The position numbers were made by a program, and so were the translations under genes. DNA of 64,000 nt from Sporodiniella umbellata (Eukaryota > Mucoromycota > Mucoromycetes > Mucorales > Rhizopodaceae), in contig JAIXMR010000001.1 of NCBI GenBank assembly GCA_025677835.1, positions 434,001-498,000 on the forward strand. Reading direction: 5' to 3'. Under the pieces are notes generated by a model that saw only the letters and a program-made list of their open reading frames with translations, was not told where the DNA came from and did not search any database. This document shows positions 10,922 through 21,761 of the stretch, piece after piece. How positions within the stretch are numbered: position 1 is the first letter of the stretch; each line of letters opens with the position of its first letter.

Positions 10922-12400
10922 AAAAAAAAAAAAAGGATAAAGAAAATCAAAAAAAAAAAAAAAGATTTATTTTTTTTTTTTTCCAGGTGTTTATTAGCTT
11001 TGTTTTAGACTTTTTCAGTACCTTTTTTTTTTTTCGACAGTACCTGACCTTTAAAATAGTATAAACTAATCAGGCCTTACTGGCTCAACGAGACTGATCC
11101 TTGTGCTGTAAATAGCAGATACGAGGCAGGATTTTTTTCTCCTGTATACAATTGCGCAATGTTTATCTCTTTTTTTTTTTTTAAGCTGATTTGAGCTACA
11201 AAATTGAATAACACAAAAAAGACTAAAAGGTTTATTTCCAACTGCAGAAATAGTCAATAAGTTGACTGTGTATTTTTGGAAGTACAGGACAGTATATTAC
11301 TCCAAGATGGGCTTTGATTTTAATAGCGCTCAATATGTATTTCTTCAAAAATAAGTCAGACAAGAAACATGAAAACTGTTTGCTTATCGAAGCTTCGAGT
11401 GCTATAGAGTACTTTAATAAAACATGAATATTACCATAGGAGACAATCTACTTATTAAGTGGCCTGAACCTTTTACATAACATTGTAGTACAAAATGCGC
11501 AGAAAAAAAAAATCTACAAAGAGCCCTTTATCTTTATAGGGGAAGCTTGAAGATAGTCTTTTGAACAATCTAGACAGATAAGATTGCATCTAACCAATGT
11601 CAACCTAGATATCGATAGTCGTTTATTAATTATACGAAAAATACGTACTTCAAAAGTAATGGCAGTATGAAGATTTATTACACACACAATCCTTGTCTAG
11701 TGGGCTTAGTTTGATAATATTCTTTTTTTTTGCTTGCAATATTTGTGTCTACTTGCTGTGGTTATTCAAATTACTTTCTCTACTAAAAAAAAAACCATTA
11801 AGAAGCCTTGTTGTCTGTATGTTTTTGCTAGCTATAGGAATATTACTTAAAGTCATTTGTGGGTCCATATACTCTTTAAAACAATAGAAAGCATTTAAAA
11901 AGTTATGGAATCAATAGCGCTTGTTGGTTACTTTTTCCTTTTATCCAAATCAAGATTATTAATAAATCAGCCTTTTGAATACAGATCTACCTATGCATTG
12001 GTTCCTATGTGTGACAGGGCGGTACTTTCATTTCAAAGCTGAAGAGTTGTGGCGAAGCACAGCCGCAATTGATCATTAGCGCATCCAATACAAATCACCG
12101 CGCCTGCTTTAATAACTAAAACATAGGTAAGCTAAATAAAAATAAAGTAAATAGAGTGTTTAGTCGACGTAAGAGTGCACCTTCTTCATATAAAAACAGA
12201 CATAAGCAGACTTCTTTGTAACAATCACTCTCTAGAGGCCAAAATTATTATAATGGCTGCAATAATATTGGGTCACCGGTTTTGCTGAACAGTGATCGTG
12301 AAAGGACACACACAAAAACTAAAAATAGTAATGGTTAACTATAAAATAGAACGACGCTTTTAGACAAAAAAAAAAAAACACTTGATAAATACACTTTCAA
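10922..12400. other. AT-rich intergenic region upstream of the protease
   Basis: About 1.5 kb without a supported gene. It holds the upstream region of the HAUS6-like gene (poly-A/T runs at 10920-10985) and the promoter of the aspartic protease. The small open frames here are unconvincing in composition. Confidence 0.55.
12340..12347 (+). promoter_or_regulatory. candidate TATA box of the aspartic protease gene
   Basis: TATAAAAT lies about 60 bp before the ATG at 12401, a reasonable spacing for a highly regulated secreted-protease gene. Another TATAAAAA lies near 12188. Inferred from sequence only. Confidence 0.35.
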
Positions 12401-13747
12401 ATGTTTGCTATCTATCTCTTTTTTGTTTTAGCAGCTGTACTTGTCTCATCGAGCGTGTCTGCTTTATTTGTACCTCAAGCTTCAGTCACCAAAATACCGT
12501 TTTATACCAAGAGACGGGGCCTAGCTAAAAGAGACTTAAGTAACTATACAAGTTTTACTGATGGCGTTTATTATTATGCAGAAGTTCAAATCGGATCCCC
12601 GCCTCAAAAGTTTGATCTTATACTGGATACTGGAAGGTAAACCAATACAAAAATAGTATGACTGTGCTTTTTTTCTGATTTTTGTTTTGTAAAATCAAAT
12701 AGCTCTGATTTGTTCGTCAGCTCTAAAGGTTGTTCAAAGACTGTTTGTCAATATAGAATGTATGACGAATCTGCCTCGACGTCCTATGTAGCAATCTCCA
12801 ATGACACTTTTAGTAACAAATATGGGGTAGATCCTCAACTAGTCTATATCAATGGATCTTTTGGATACGAGACCGTCACCATTGGGGGAATCACAGTCAA
12901 AAACCAAAAATTTGCACGCGCTTACAACCAAACATCAGCCTCCCTTATTGGTTCTGATCCTCAATTTGCTCAACCCGAAGGAATTGTCGGTCTTGGTTTT
13001 CCTTCGTTAACAGGCAGCAAACAGGGACCATACAATCCATTGTTGTTCAATATGTATCAGCAAGGATCTATTCCTAGACCAGTTTTCTCATGGTACTATG
13101 CTCTTGGTCTAGGCTTGAGTCGTCTGGAAGGCGAGCTGACTCTAGGTGGCGTTGATCCTACAAAGTACACAGGTGAAATCGTGTATACTCCAGTTCTAGG
13201 CATTAATGGATCACAGTACTATTGGCAATCGTATATACAAGCTTTGGGTACAAAGGACAAGGGCATGTCCGCAAATTATTCCTTTGCTTTTGATGGAAAA
13301 AACTCTATAAAGGTCGTCTTCGATACCGGTACCCCGTTGAGTGTTTGGCCCACTGCCTATGTTAAAAATATATATGCTGACTTGACCGGAAATGTGCCTG
13401 AAAAATCCGCCATGGCAGAAAACTCCTTATACTATATTGACTGTGGTATAATCAAAACAGAAAAGCGTCTTCATATGAGTTTCTCTCGAAATGGTAATAA
13501 TGGCCTTAAAGACGAGCACCCCTTGACCATCGATATGCCCGTTTCCTCTTTGATTATCCCTTTCGATAATGATGATTTGGAAAAAGCTAAAGTATGTGCT
13601 CTAGGTATACAATACTCAAACACTTCAGACTTTTTTCTCTTGGGACAAACAATACTTCATAATTTCTATCTTTCTTTTGACTTTGGAAAGAATCAGACTG
13701 GATTTGCAGCTCCCATAAACAGCACAAGCCAGGTGTTTATTGATTAA
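12401..13747 (+). CDS. Secreted pepsin-like aspartic protease (A1 family)
   Basis: Two exons (12401-12636, 12703-13747) give 426 residues. The intron splits the Ser codon of the first active site 'DTGS', restoring 'FDLILDTGSSDLFVSS'. The second catalytic Asp is in 'VVFDTGTPLSVWP'. A signal peptide covers roughly residues 1-21 ('FVLAAVLVSSSVSA'). A short basic propeptide follows, with 'KRR' and 'KR' that could be processing sites. Conserved A1 features include 'EGIVGLGFPS', 'GELTLGGVDPTKYTG' and 'FFLLGQTILHNFYLSFDF'. Several N-glycosylation sequons (NYT, NGS, NQT, NTS) fit secretion. The second motif is DTG-T-P, where most pepsins have DTG-T/S-S. It is a degradative extracellular or vacuolar enzyme; the paralogue class is not assigned. 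Confidence 0.95.
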
Positions 13748-14405
13748 ATAATTCCTCGTAGATATTAGTTTGTTGTTCAAAAACGTACATGCACTTCAAA
13801 AAAAAAAAAAAAATCAATTCAAGTGTACAAATAAATTTTCTTTCGTATGAGAGACGTCCCAAAAGATTCAAATATACAGACTTCAATAAGAAAAGAGCTT
13901 TTAAATACAAGATAAATTTTAAAATATAGGGGAGATTCTATAAAATATCTAAATTTAGTCAATGCAAATACTCTAAGAAGAAACAAGATACTGAAAGTGT
14001 TAAAGTGACTGGACAGAAACCAAAAACCAACCAAACATAATATGGGGAAAAAATAAAAGAATCTAAGTGATATCAAAATCTTTGTTAAACTGGAGCGTCT
14101 CTCTATGCGTTTGCTTCTTTTTTTTAGTATCTGTATTTTTTAATAGAAACTACGATCATTCAATATCAAGAGCAAATCGGTTTCGTTTTTAGGCAAATTG
14201 AGAAAAAGGAGGGAGTATGATCAAGCTAGCAAGATTCAGCTTGAAGCAAGGTACTTTAAAGATCTTTATGTCTTGCGTTTTTTGTGAGACTTTAATTGAG
14301 CTTTTAATACGCGTAGTGGAGTTTTTTTACATGAAAAAAATGAGACTGTTGTTTAGTAATGTTTTCACCGCGATTTTAAGCTAACCTTTTTTTTTTTTGT
14401 CCTTG
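13748..14405. other. intergenic region between protease and methyltransferase
   Basis: About 660 bp of AT-rich sequence, with poly-A after the protease stop and an open minus-strand frame of F/L-rich composition that I consider spurious. A T tract precedes the methyltransferase start. Nothing else is seen. Confidence 0.55.
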
Positions 14406-15309
14406 ATGTCTTCTAGAGAATCAACACCTCTGTCGAATATAGAAGATCTTCAGGAAGAGAATGTCTCGGATAAAGCCCTGAAGGGCTTGTTAAGACAGGA
14501 AATCGATTTAGAGCTTCAAATAGAAGCCATTCGGTCTCAAATCACACAATTGGAAGAAAAGCTCGGTACAAACAACTCTGACGATTTGGATGATCAAGGT
14601 AAAAAGATCAGGTAAAACGAAGATAACTTTAATTCAACGACAAATGGCAGATCTTGAAGAGTTTGAGGCACCCGAATGGTGCATTCCCATCAATGCCAAT
14701 GTCATGACTTACGACTGGGATGTAAGTGTCTATTGATTGCTTTTTCTTTAAAAAAACCAAACTCAATATCCATTAAAGTCATTGGCCAAAGAAGTACAGT
14801 TCGACGTGATCGTTACTGATCCGCCATGGCAACTCGCTACCCATGCGCCTACCCGAGGGGTAGCTATTGCATATCAGCAATTACCTGATGTTTGTATCGA
14901 AGATATACCTATACCCAAATTACAAAAAAACGGGTTTCTTTTTATCTGGGTTATCAACAACAAATATGCAAAGGCGTTCGAGCTAATGGAAAAATGGGGC
15001 TACACTTATGTAGATGATATCACTTGGGTAAAGCAAACGGTTAATCGACGTATGGCTAAAGGACATGGATACTATCTTCAGCACGCCAAAGAAACATGTC
15101 TTGTGGGTAAAAAAGGAGACGACCCACCTAACTGCCGACACTCTGTAGGATCTGATGTTATTTTCTCAGAAAGAAGAGGACAGAGTCAAAAACCGGAAGA
15201 GTTGTATGAATTAATTGAAGAATTAGTGCCAAACGGCAAATACTTGGAAATTTTTGGAAGAAAAAACAATTTACGTGATTATTGGGTGACGATTGGTAAT
15301 GAATTATAA
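14406..15309 (+). CDS. MT-A70 family adenine-N6 methyltransferase, MTA1-like
   Basis: Exons 14406-14598, 14651-14721 and 14779-15309 give 264 residues. The first Met in good context is 14406. The N-terminus is a short acidic coiled coil ('LLRQEIDLELQIEAIRSQI'). The catalytic DPPW is at residues 102-105 ('DVIVTDPPWQL'), followed by 'NGFLFIWVIN', 'WGYTYVDDITWVKQT', 'GHGYYLQHAKETCLVGKKG' and 'RRGQSQKPEELYELIEEL'. The domain order and the long stretch before the 'HAKET' motif resemble the MTA1 clade of ciliates and basal fungi, reported as DNA 6mA methyltransferases, rather than IME4/METTL3. The protein lacks the long N-terminus and zinc fingers of the mRNA enzymes. Assignment to the DNA or the RNA clade needs a phylogeny; the MT-A70 family itself is certain. 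Confidence 0.9.
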
Positions 15310-15343
15310 ATAAAATGTTTATTGGATTGTAGATGAGTTTTTT

Positions 15344-15598
15344 CTATTTTTTGTAAATTGGAGGAGGTGGTCGAGGGTTATAAGACGACGTATCTTCGTT
15401 CATTTTTATAACCTGCATATGCTGAGTGTTATCAATTAACACAAAATCGTGTTTGACTTCGCTCCACAAGTCATCTCTGTTCTTGCTACCGCCACAATGT
15501 TTTAGTATATAACCCTTTTTCTTGCACAGAACGATTATAGTGGATAGAATGAACAAAAATAGTAAAATATATAATATAATTAGGATTTTGTTGTCCAT
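15344..15598 (-). CDS. small single-pass membrane protein, unknown
   Basis: From the Met at 15598 it is 84 residues: a hydrophobic segment ('ILIILYILLFLFILSTIIVL') at about 5-24, then a basic stop-transfer 'CKKKGY', a hydrophilic tail, and a Pro-rich end 'PRPPPPIYKK' with a PPxY-like element that could bind WW domains. The frame is open upstream to 15688 ('MMRRRIGLKAPFF...'). I prefer the internal start because 15688 lies only about 20 bp from the end of NNF1. I recognise no family. Confidence 0.5.
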   Translation of the reverse strand: MDNKILIILYILLFLFILSTIIVLCKKKGYILKHCGGSKNRDDLWSEVKHDFVLIDNTQHMQVIKMNEDTSSYNPRPPPPIYKK

Positions 15599-15707
15599 TG
15601 AGTTAAAGTATGGTATTAGTAATATTTGTACATTGACCAGGAAGAAGCGAAAAAAAGGAGCTTTTAATCCTATTCTTCTTCTCATCATTTCTTTCTTCTT
15701 TCTCTCC

Positions 15708-16616
15708 TTATATGTTTGCTACATCTAATCTATTAGACAATTCTACCATATCGCTTGACATGTCAGATGCAAGATCGAAGGCCTATTATAAATAGCCATT
15801 AATAACAATATATCAGAAACATATTACACGTGCCTTCTTGGCATCTTGCAGCTCTGTATGTATGCTTTCGATTTCCTCTTTAAGCTCTTTTTTCTTTAAC
15901 AATAATTCTTCGGTTAGCAGCTCGTTTTCCGCTTTTAGCTAAAACAAATGTAAGCTTTCCCTACTTTTCTTAGTAGCATTGTCTCCTTACGTTTTGAAAT
16001 TCTTTCTGTAGTTGGTTTTTTTTCTTTTCTTGTGCATCGCATAAAATGCTTCCAAAAAACTGCTTGGAAGTTGGTCGAAATCTTTTTATTTTTGTTAAAA
16101 CAGTTCCTCCGACGTTGGCTTCTTTAAATTACCTCTTTTCTACTGGAGATCTATCTTTTGCTTCTGCTATTAGCCGGTCAAAGTACTGCAATTTTTCGTT
16201 CAAATTGTATTTTTCTTTGACTTCTTCTACTTTTGTCTAATAAGGATTTAGTTTTCCTGTCTATGATTGCACTTTCTACATCAAGAAACACATGTGCACC
16301 ACTTCTGTCTTCATTCGATCTAATCAATTTTTACCCTCAGCTCAGTGTCCACGTAGTCATGTGCTTGTATATATGCATTCTCTAGCTCATCCACACTTTC
16401 ATTGGGTAAGACATGCTGGAAATTCTTTTTTATGGATTCCAAACTGAGAATGAGAAAAGAGAGGTAAGTGCACTGGCGATTTACAGAACAATCAAATTAC
16501 TTGAAGGATTTTACTGTTAGATTGATCCATTTGTTTGTTACTTCATTGAATTTTTCTACTGTTGGTTTGGCTTCTAAGGTTTTGCCTTCTTCAGCCGTCT
16601 CTGTTATTTCAGACAT
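15708..16616 (-). CDS. NNF1: NNF1/PMF1-like kinetochore (MIS12/MIND complex) subunit
   Basis: Spliced from about six exons starting 'MSEITETAEEG'. Assembled text includes 'VEKFNEVTNKWINLTVKSF', 'NFQHVLPNESVDELENAY', 'QAHDYVDTELRTKVEEV' and 'NLNEKLQYFDRLIAEAKDR'. It matches the NNF1/PMF1 pattern of a helical head with a conserved 'Leu-x-x-Leu-Asp-x-Leu-Ile-x-Glu-Ala' element, followed by a coiled coil ('LKAENELLTEELLLKKKEL'). NNF1 pairs with MIS12 in the outer-kinetochore linker to the NDC80 complex. The last intron needs a GC donor (AAG|GCACGT) to keep the frame into 'AFDLASDMSSDMVELSNRL' and a stop at 15708. If instead the frame reads through, the protein ends early at 'KKARVICF'. All other introns are GT-AG. 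Confidence 0.72.
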
Positions 16617-17385
16617 TTCAATTTGCAGAATGATCTAGCTGTTGGAGGGAAAAAAAAAAAGAAAAAGCAAAGGTTGGTTTAAACTTCAAACAATACAAGT
16701 GTATGCGAGTCACATTTTTTTTTTTAGTAAAGTATTCCATTTGCTTGTATTATGAGCTCCCCCTTACAGAGGTCTCTAGTACTACAGCTATAGACACCTT
16801 AACTAATAAATGTCACAGGCAAGAAAGATTGAGGCTAGCAATATAGAAATTCGCATCCTCCATTTTGGTGCTCGCCCTGAGGAGTTTTTTTTTTCGAGTT
16901 GATAACTAAGCATTAGAACTTCGGGATAGATATCGTAGCTTATTTGAACTAACGATCTCCCATTTATTTTGTGTCTGACTGTACAAAATTCAAATGGTAC
17001 AAAGATAAACAGACTTCATTGTATTCAATATCGAGCAAAGTTTTTGTGCGACATACCGTATGACCTTATGTGCTTTGAATAAAACAAACGACAAAACGCC
17101 AAGCCGGTCTAAAGGTCCTTCTTACTACATCCGCATTATGTAAATAACGCTATCGGGTTTGCTCTTGTACATCTGCTACATTCTGTTTTTCAAAAACCCA
17201 GTGCTTTTACACTAAAGTATACGCTGAAATAGCTTTCCCTTATAGTCTTTGAGCAAAGATGCGTTTAGCTTGTCTATTTTGTTTTGCTTTGTTTATTTGA
17301 AAAGAACTGTCGTTTGAAAATCGATATTTATTGCACATCTGTGAAAAAGCTAGGTAAAATTCTATAAAAGCGATGCCCTACTCCT
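16617..17385. other. intergenic region
   Basis: About 770 bp between NNF1 and the next gene upstream on the same strand. Poly-A and poly-T runs occur at 16651-16665 and 16716-16726. I see no gene or RNA in it. Confidence 0.55.
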
Positions 17386-17700
17386 TTAATCCAACTTTAA
17401 TAAATCTTTTTGTTGCTGCTGCTCTTTTTTGATTGCAGAGTTCACTGCTTTTCTGTATTCAAATGTCGCGTTTGGGGGTACACTGTTGTTTAATCCTAGC
17501 TGATGAAAAGAACGTCCAAACCATCCATACTTGAAAATTAACTCATTAGCCAGAATTTCGCCAAAACCAAGCATAACACCATTAAGAAGAGGCAAAACAA
17601 GGTTGATTGCTGTTGATTTAAGCAACCAAAGGAGCGTTGGGTGGCGGTACCAGGGCTCGCGTTGAATGAGAGAGCTGTTTGATTTATTGAAATTTGACAT
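17386..17700 (-). CDS. MIM1: mitochondrial outer-membrane import protein MIM1/TOM13
   Basis: A single exon of 104 residues from the Met at 17700; the in-frame upstream Met at 17751 adds only hydrophobic, non-conserved residues. The signature is the membrane segment 'STAINLVLPLLNGVMLGF' followed by 'GEILANELIFKYGW', the conserved TOM13 core with Gly-x-x-x-Gly-type helix packing. MIM1 forms the MIM complex with MIM2 and inserts alpha-helical outer-membrane proteins. The tail is basic and Gln-rich ('KKEQQQQKDLLKLD'). Confidence 0.9.
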   Translation of the reverse strand: MSNFNKSNSSLIQREPWYRHPTLLWLLKSTAINLVLPLLNGVMLGFGEILANELIFKYGWFGRSFHQLGLNNSVPPNATFEYRKAVNSAIKKEQQQQKDLLKLD

Positions 17701-17930
17701 ATTTGACAATAGAAAAAGCGAAAAAAAATGGAGATAAATTATGTAACCCAAGTAAAATAATTATTTAGTAGCATTGCTCTCTTTTTAGCAGACTCTATGT
17801 CATAGCGAAAAAGTATATGTAGTGTACAATTGAGTATTTGGATTTTATTAACTGTATTTTTCCGTGGTCTTTAGTATCTAAATTTTGACAGTAAAACATT
17901 ACTCAATACAAACTGGATAGCTAGCATGTT

Positions 17931-18947
17931 CTATTTTGTAAGCAAATGCAATTCTGAGTATTTATCGCTCAATGATTTCTGTAAAATAACGTGTTGTTAA
18001 TATATACCTCTTTATTTTCTTTAACTTTACCTCCCAGGTCTTCAAAATCTAAGTCCTGGTTGAGACCAACAAAAGAGTCTACTTTTATCCCAACTTCCTC
18101 ACTAATTTTTTTGACCTTCTCTAGAATATCTTGATTGGCCATATAAGTTTCAAGATGTACTTTATGATGGATACTTGATTTAGATAATCTCCACAGTTCA
18201 GCAAAATCTCTCCGTGCCTCCTTCATCGTGTTTTCTGTACAAACAAGGTTATTTAAAGCTGTAAATTCGTCCAAGTGCCTTTGTTTAAGTCCTGATGGAA
18301 AAGAGCGTGACCATTGATAGAGCTGATAGTAACAGTCTTCGATTTCGTTGGCCCATATGTTAGCTAGTCTATAGAGTCGACTACAAAGGCCCATACAAAC
18401 TAGAGCTAAAGAAACAAAGTGTTCTAACTTGAGTAAAGTAGAGTTGGCTCTATATGTCTCGATCAAAGCAATTTTGAGTTTGTCCAATATTAGGCTTGCT
18501 CCAATTAGTCGATGCATACAATACTCCATTGATTCTTTGCTTGGTATAAAGTTCCAGTTACCAGTACATTTATCTAAACTGAAATCAAAATAAATCCACA
18601 GTTTCTGTCATTATTTACGTTTGTACATTCCAAAAAGATGTATATAGTCTGGTCAGCTCTTTTTCGATCCCTAGACTTTTTAGACGCTTAATGAGAGTTC
18701 TTAGTTCCATCAATCTTTTAAAACGATGAAATGGTTTTTGTTGGTTAAGATTCTTGTAGTGAATGCGATCTAACACAGCTACTTCAATCCAAAAGGGTTT
18801 CTGATGTCTAAACGAATCCAGAGTACCTTTGAGCGTATCCAATTGAAGTTGATGATCTATTTTTATCGATTTGTTAATCCGAACATTTGAAAGTACACAG
18901 TTGGGAGGTAAAGGTGGATTAAGTTGTGTGTAATATGGGGATGTCAT
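17931..18947 (-). CDS. NEPRO/RMP1-like nucleolar protein
   Basis: Three exons: 18947 to about 18617, one ending near 18000, and a short last exon that reads 'KSLSDKYSELHLLTK' to a stop at 17931. Near residue 50 the sequence 'EVAVLDRIHYKNLNQQKPF' and then 'RFKRLMELRTLIKRLKSL' resemble the 'YKNxNQ...+xLxxLRxLxRxL' pattern shared by RMP1 (RNase MRP subunit) and vertebrate NEPRO. The rest is helical with no motif I know. If correct, it acts in nucleolar rRNA processing with RNase MRP. It is divergent from SAC1, with only 117 bp between the two start codons, so they share a promoter region. The family call is tentative; the gene itself is well supported by frame and splicing. Confidence 0.55.
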
Positions 18948-19064
18948 TTTTTTTAAAAGAAAAAAAGTAAAATGGGCATGTGATTTTTTTTTTTCGAATC
19001 CCTATTTCGCGCTTTAATTTTTAAAGTATTTCCTTTTTCTCTCTTTTTTTGCTTATATATTGAA

Positions 19065-21519
19065 ATGCACAGAGATTTCAAACTGTAAGTATTGATACAT
19101 CAACTTTCTTATTTTTAGAGTAGCTACAAATCAAACACTTCATAGATACACAACTAAGAACTCTTATGTTGTAGCTCCTGTACAGTCTGAGTTATTGTTA
19201 CTCGTTAATCGCGAAGATGGCAATCTTCAAACGACAGGTTAGAGAGCGTCATAGACATACCTATAAACAAAGCATTAACCATAAACGCAAAAAAAAAAAA
19301 AAAAAAAAAAACAAAACAAAAAAAAACAAAAAACGAAAAACAAAACGACGGTTTTTAGACAAAGTCCCTAGTCCAGTTGAACAAGAAAGCACATCGTACA
19401 TCTATGGTCTTATGGGCTTCATCCAGTTGTTGTCCGGCAACTACATGCTAACAATCACTGAAAGAGAACTTGTTGGATCTATTGTAGGAAAAAACATATA
19501 CCGTATAGGCTCATTTCAAATACTGCCTTTGGCTAAAAACCTGGATACATTGACAGAACAAGAGGTAAATACGTGAGGACTTTCAATTTCAATTATACTA
19601 AAAACTTTACAAAGAAAGAGCAAGAGCAGTATTATGTCAGCTTATTGGAGTCTCACCTTAGAACCAACACCTTTTACTTTTCTTATGATTACGATTTAAC
19701 CCAGTCAGCACAAAGACAGAACAGTCTGAACCCTACTGATCCTCTCTTTAAAAGAGTAAGTATATAAACATCCTATAGGTCTGTATTGATTCTGCGATAG
19801 GCCGATGAAAGGTTCTTTTGGAATAAGTTTGTATCTACCAAACTATCCAACGCTGAAATGAATGTAAGTTTTTGTATTTAAACTGATAGAAGGACTCTCA
19901 TCAGTGATATAGCTTTCTGAGTATATTTTACCTGTCATGCAAGGATGTAAGCTTTGTTTAGCAAATAGCAATTAATCTAATTTCTTACAAAAAAAGTTGT
20001 TGAAATCAACCAATCTAAAATAAATGGCAAAGAGTTTTCTTGGGGCCTGATTACTCGTAGAAGCAGACACAGACCTGGTACACGGTATTTCTCTCGTGGT
20101 ATTGACGAAAATGGCCATGTATCCAACTTTGTTGAAACCGAACAATTTGTTACTTACGAAGGAGCCCAGCTTGCTTTTGTTCAAACAAGAGGTTCAATTC
20201 CTGTCTACTGGGCGCAAATCATCAATCTCAAATACACTCCCAAACTTTGGATCGGAGAAACACGAAGAAGTGTAAAAATAATGCACTGCTTTATTTGTGT
20301 ACTAAAACCGAAATTAGCTCGCTGCTGCTCGCGCTCATTTTGACGAACAAATTAGGTTTTATGGTACCCAGACATTGGTTAATTTGGTAAACAAGAAAGG
20401 TTATGAGCTTCCTATGTGCCAAGCATATGCCCGAACAGTAGAGCAGCTAAACGATCCTCGTATTCATTACATTCACTTTGACTTTCATGCCGAATGTTCC
20501 AAGATGCGCTGGCATCGCATCGATTTATTGATAGATCAGTTAAAGGAGACTTTAAACGAACAGGGGTAACTGATATATACTTACATGTATGAGTATTAGG
20601 TACTGAAGTTTTTTTAGCTACTTTTATTCTGACGCAAATGGAGAAGTCAAAAAAACACAATCTTCAGTGGTACGTACCAACTGTATGGACTGCTTGGATC
20701 GTACCAATGTAGTCCAAAGTACCATTGCGCGCTGGGTCTTGACACAACAATTGCGCAAGCTGGGCATCCTTAAACCTGAGCAAAAGACAGAAGATCAAGA
20801 AGGACTAATGTCAACATATAGAAATGGTAAATATACAGGCGTGCTTGCTGTTTTTATATGTTTTAAAAACCATGTCTCTTTCTTCTCTAGTATGGGCTGA
20901 TAATGCTGATGGAGTTAGTTGTGTATACTCTGGTACTGGCGCGCTCAAAACAGACTTCACGAGGTAAACGTCCAATTAACTTTAAAAAGCAGTGAGCTAA
21001 ACTAATAATAATTTCAGAACTGGACAGCGTACAAAGGCAGGAGCACTACAAGATTTGCAAAATTCAATTGTCCGATATTGTAAAAACAACTTCATGGATG
21101 GCTTCCGTCAAGATACATTCGATTTGTTCCTTGGTAAATATACTGTCGGTAAAGGAAGCTTGTTTGATGAAGATGAGAGACCACTCCGCATTCGAGTTGT
21201 AAGTTTATGTTAGCTGTAAAAAAAGCCCAAGTTAACAACTTTCAAGGTACCTTACATTATGCTTTTTGCTCTCTTCATGTTCTTTACAAACGTTATTCGT
21301 CCCAGCTACTCAGGGTTTCAATCTGTTACTTCTTACATGCTACTCTTATTATTCTGGATTTCGGTTTTGATTTCTGGTATTAGGTTTGCGGTCAAGCACG
21401 GAAATCAGTTTGTTCAATGGCCACGTTTGCTTGAATTACCGTCCACTGAAGAAATTGAGGAAATACCTACTTTAACAGAAAAAGATGGCGACTTTACACC
21501 ACCTGAGTTTGCACAGTAA
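19065..21519 (+). CDS. SAC1: SAC1 phosphoinositide phosphatase
   Basis: Around eleven short exons. The first (19065-19084) encodes only 'MHRDFK', joining to '[17 protein letters not shown]'. Further landmarks are '[19 protein letters not shown]', '[10 protein letters not shown]', '[13 protein letters not shown]', '[19 protein letters not shown]', 'IPVYWAQ' and '[19 protein letters not shown]'. The catalytic CX5R(T) is 'CMDCLDRT', at about 20680-20715. Two hydrophobic segments near the C-terminus ('[14 protein letters not shown]' and '[16 protein letters not shown]') anchor it in the ER/Golgi membrane. It dephosphorylates PI4P (and PI3P) and controls ER-plasma-membrane lipid exchange. Intron 2 (19238-19358) carries a 20-nt A run. 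All joins keep frame and restore the family consensus. Confidence 0.96.
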
Positions 21520-21761
21520 AGCTTTCAATTGGATAATTGAAAAAAAAAATAAAACTTGCTGTTGTGGTTTATATTTTTGAAGAAAAATTAAGCAAGTGTA
21601 TTCTTGAAGAAAACAAAAACATGGTATGCTGGAGTCTTGTTCTTCAAATCTAAGTATTCATGCAGATGTGAATCAAAGGCTTTTTCCTTTTTTTTCTTTT
21701 TTTTTTTTTTTTTTTTTTTTTTTTAGCAAACTACCTCTGTTAGTAAAGTGTAGTTATACAT

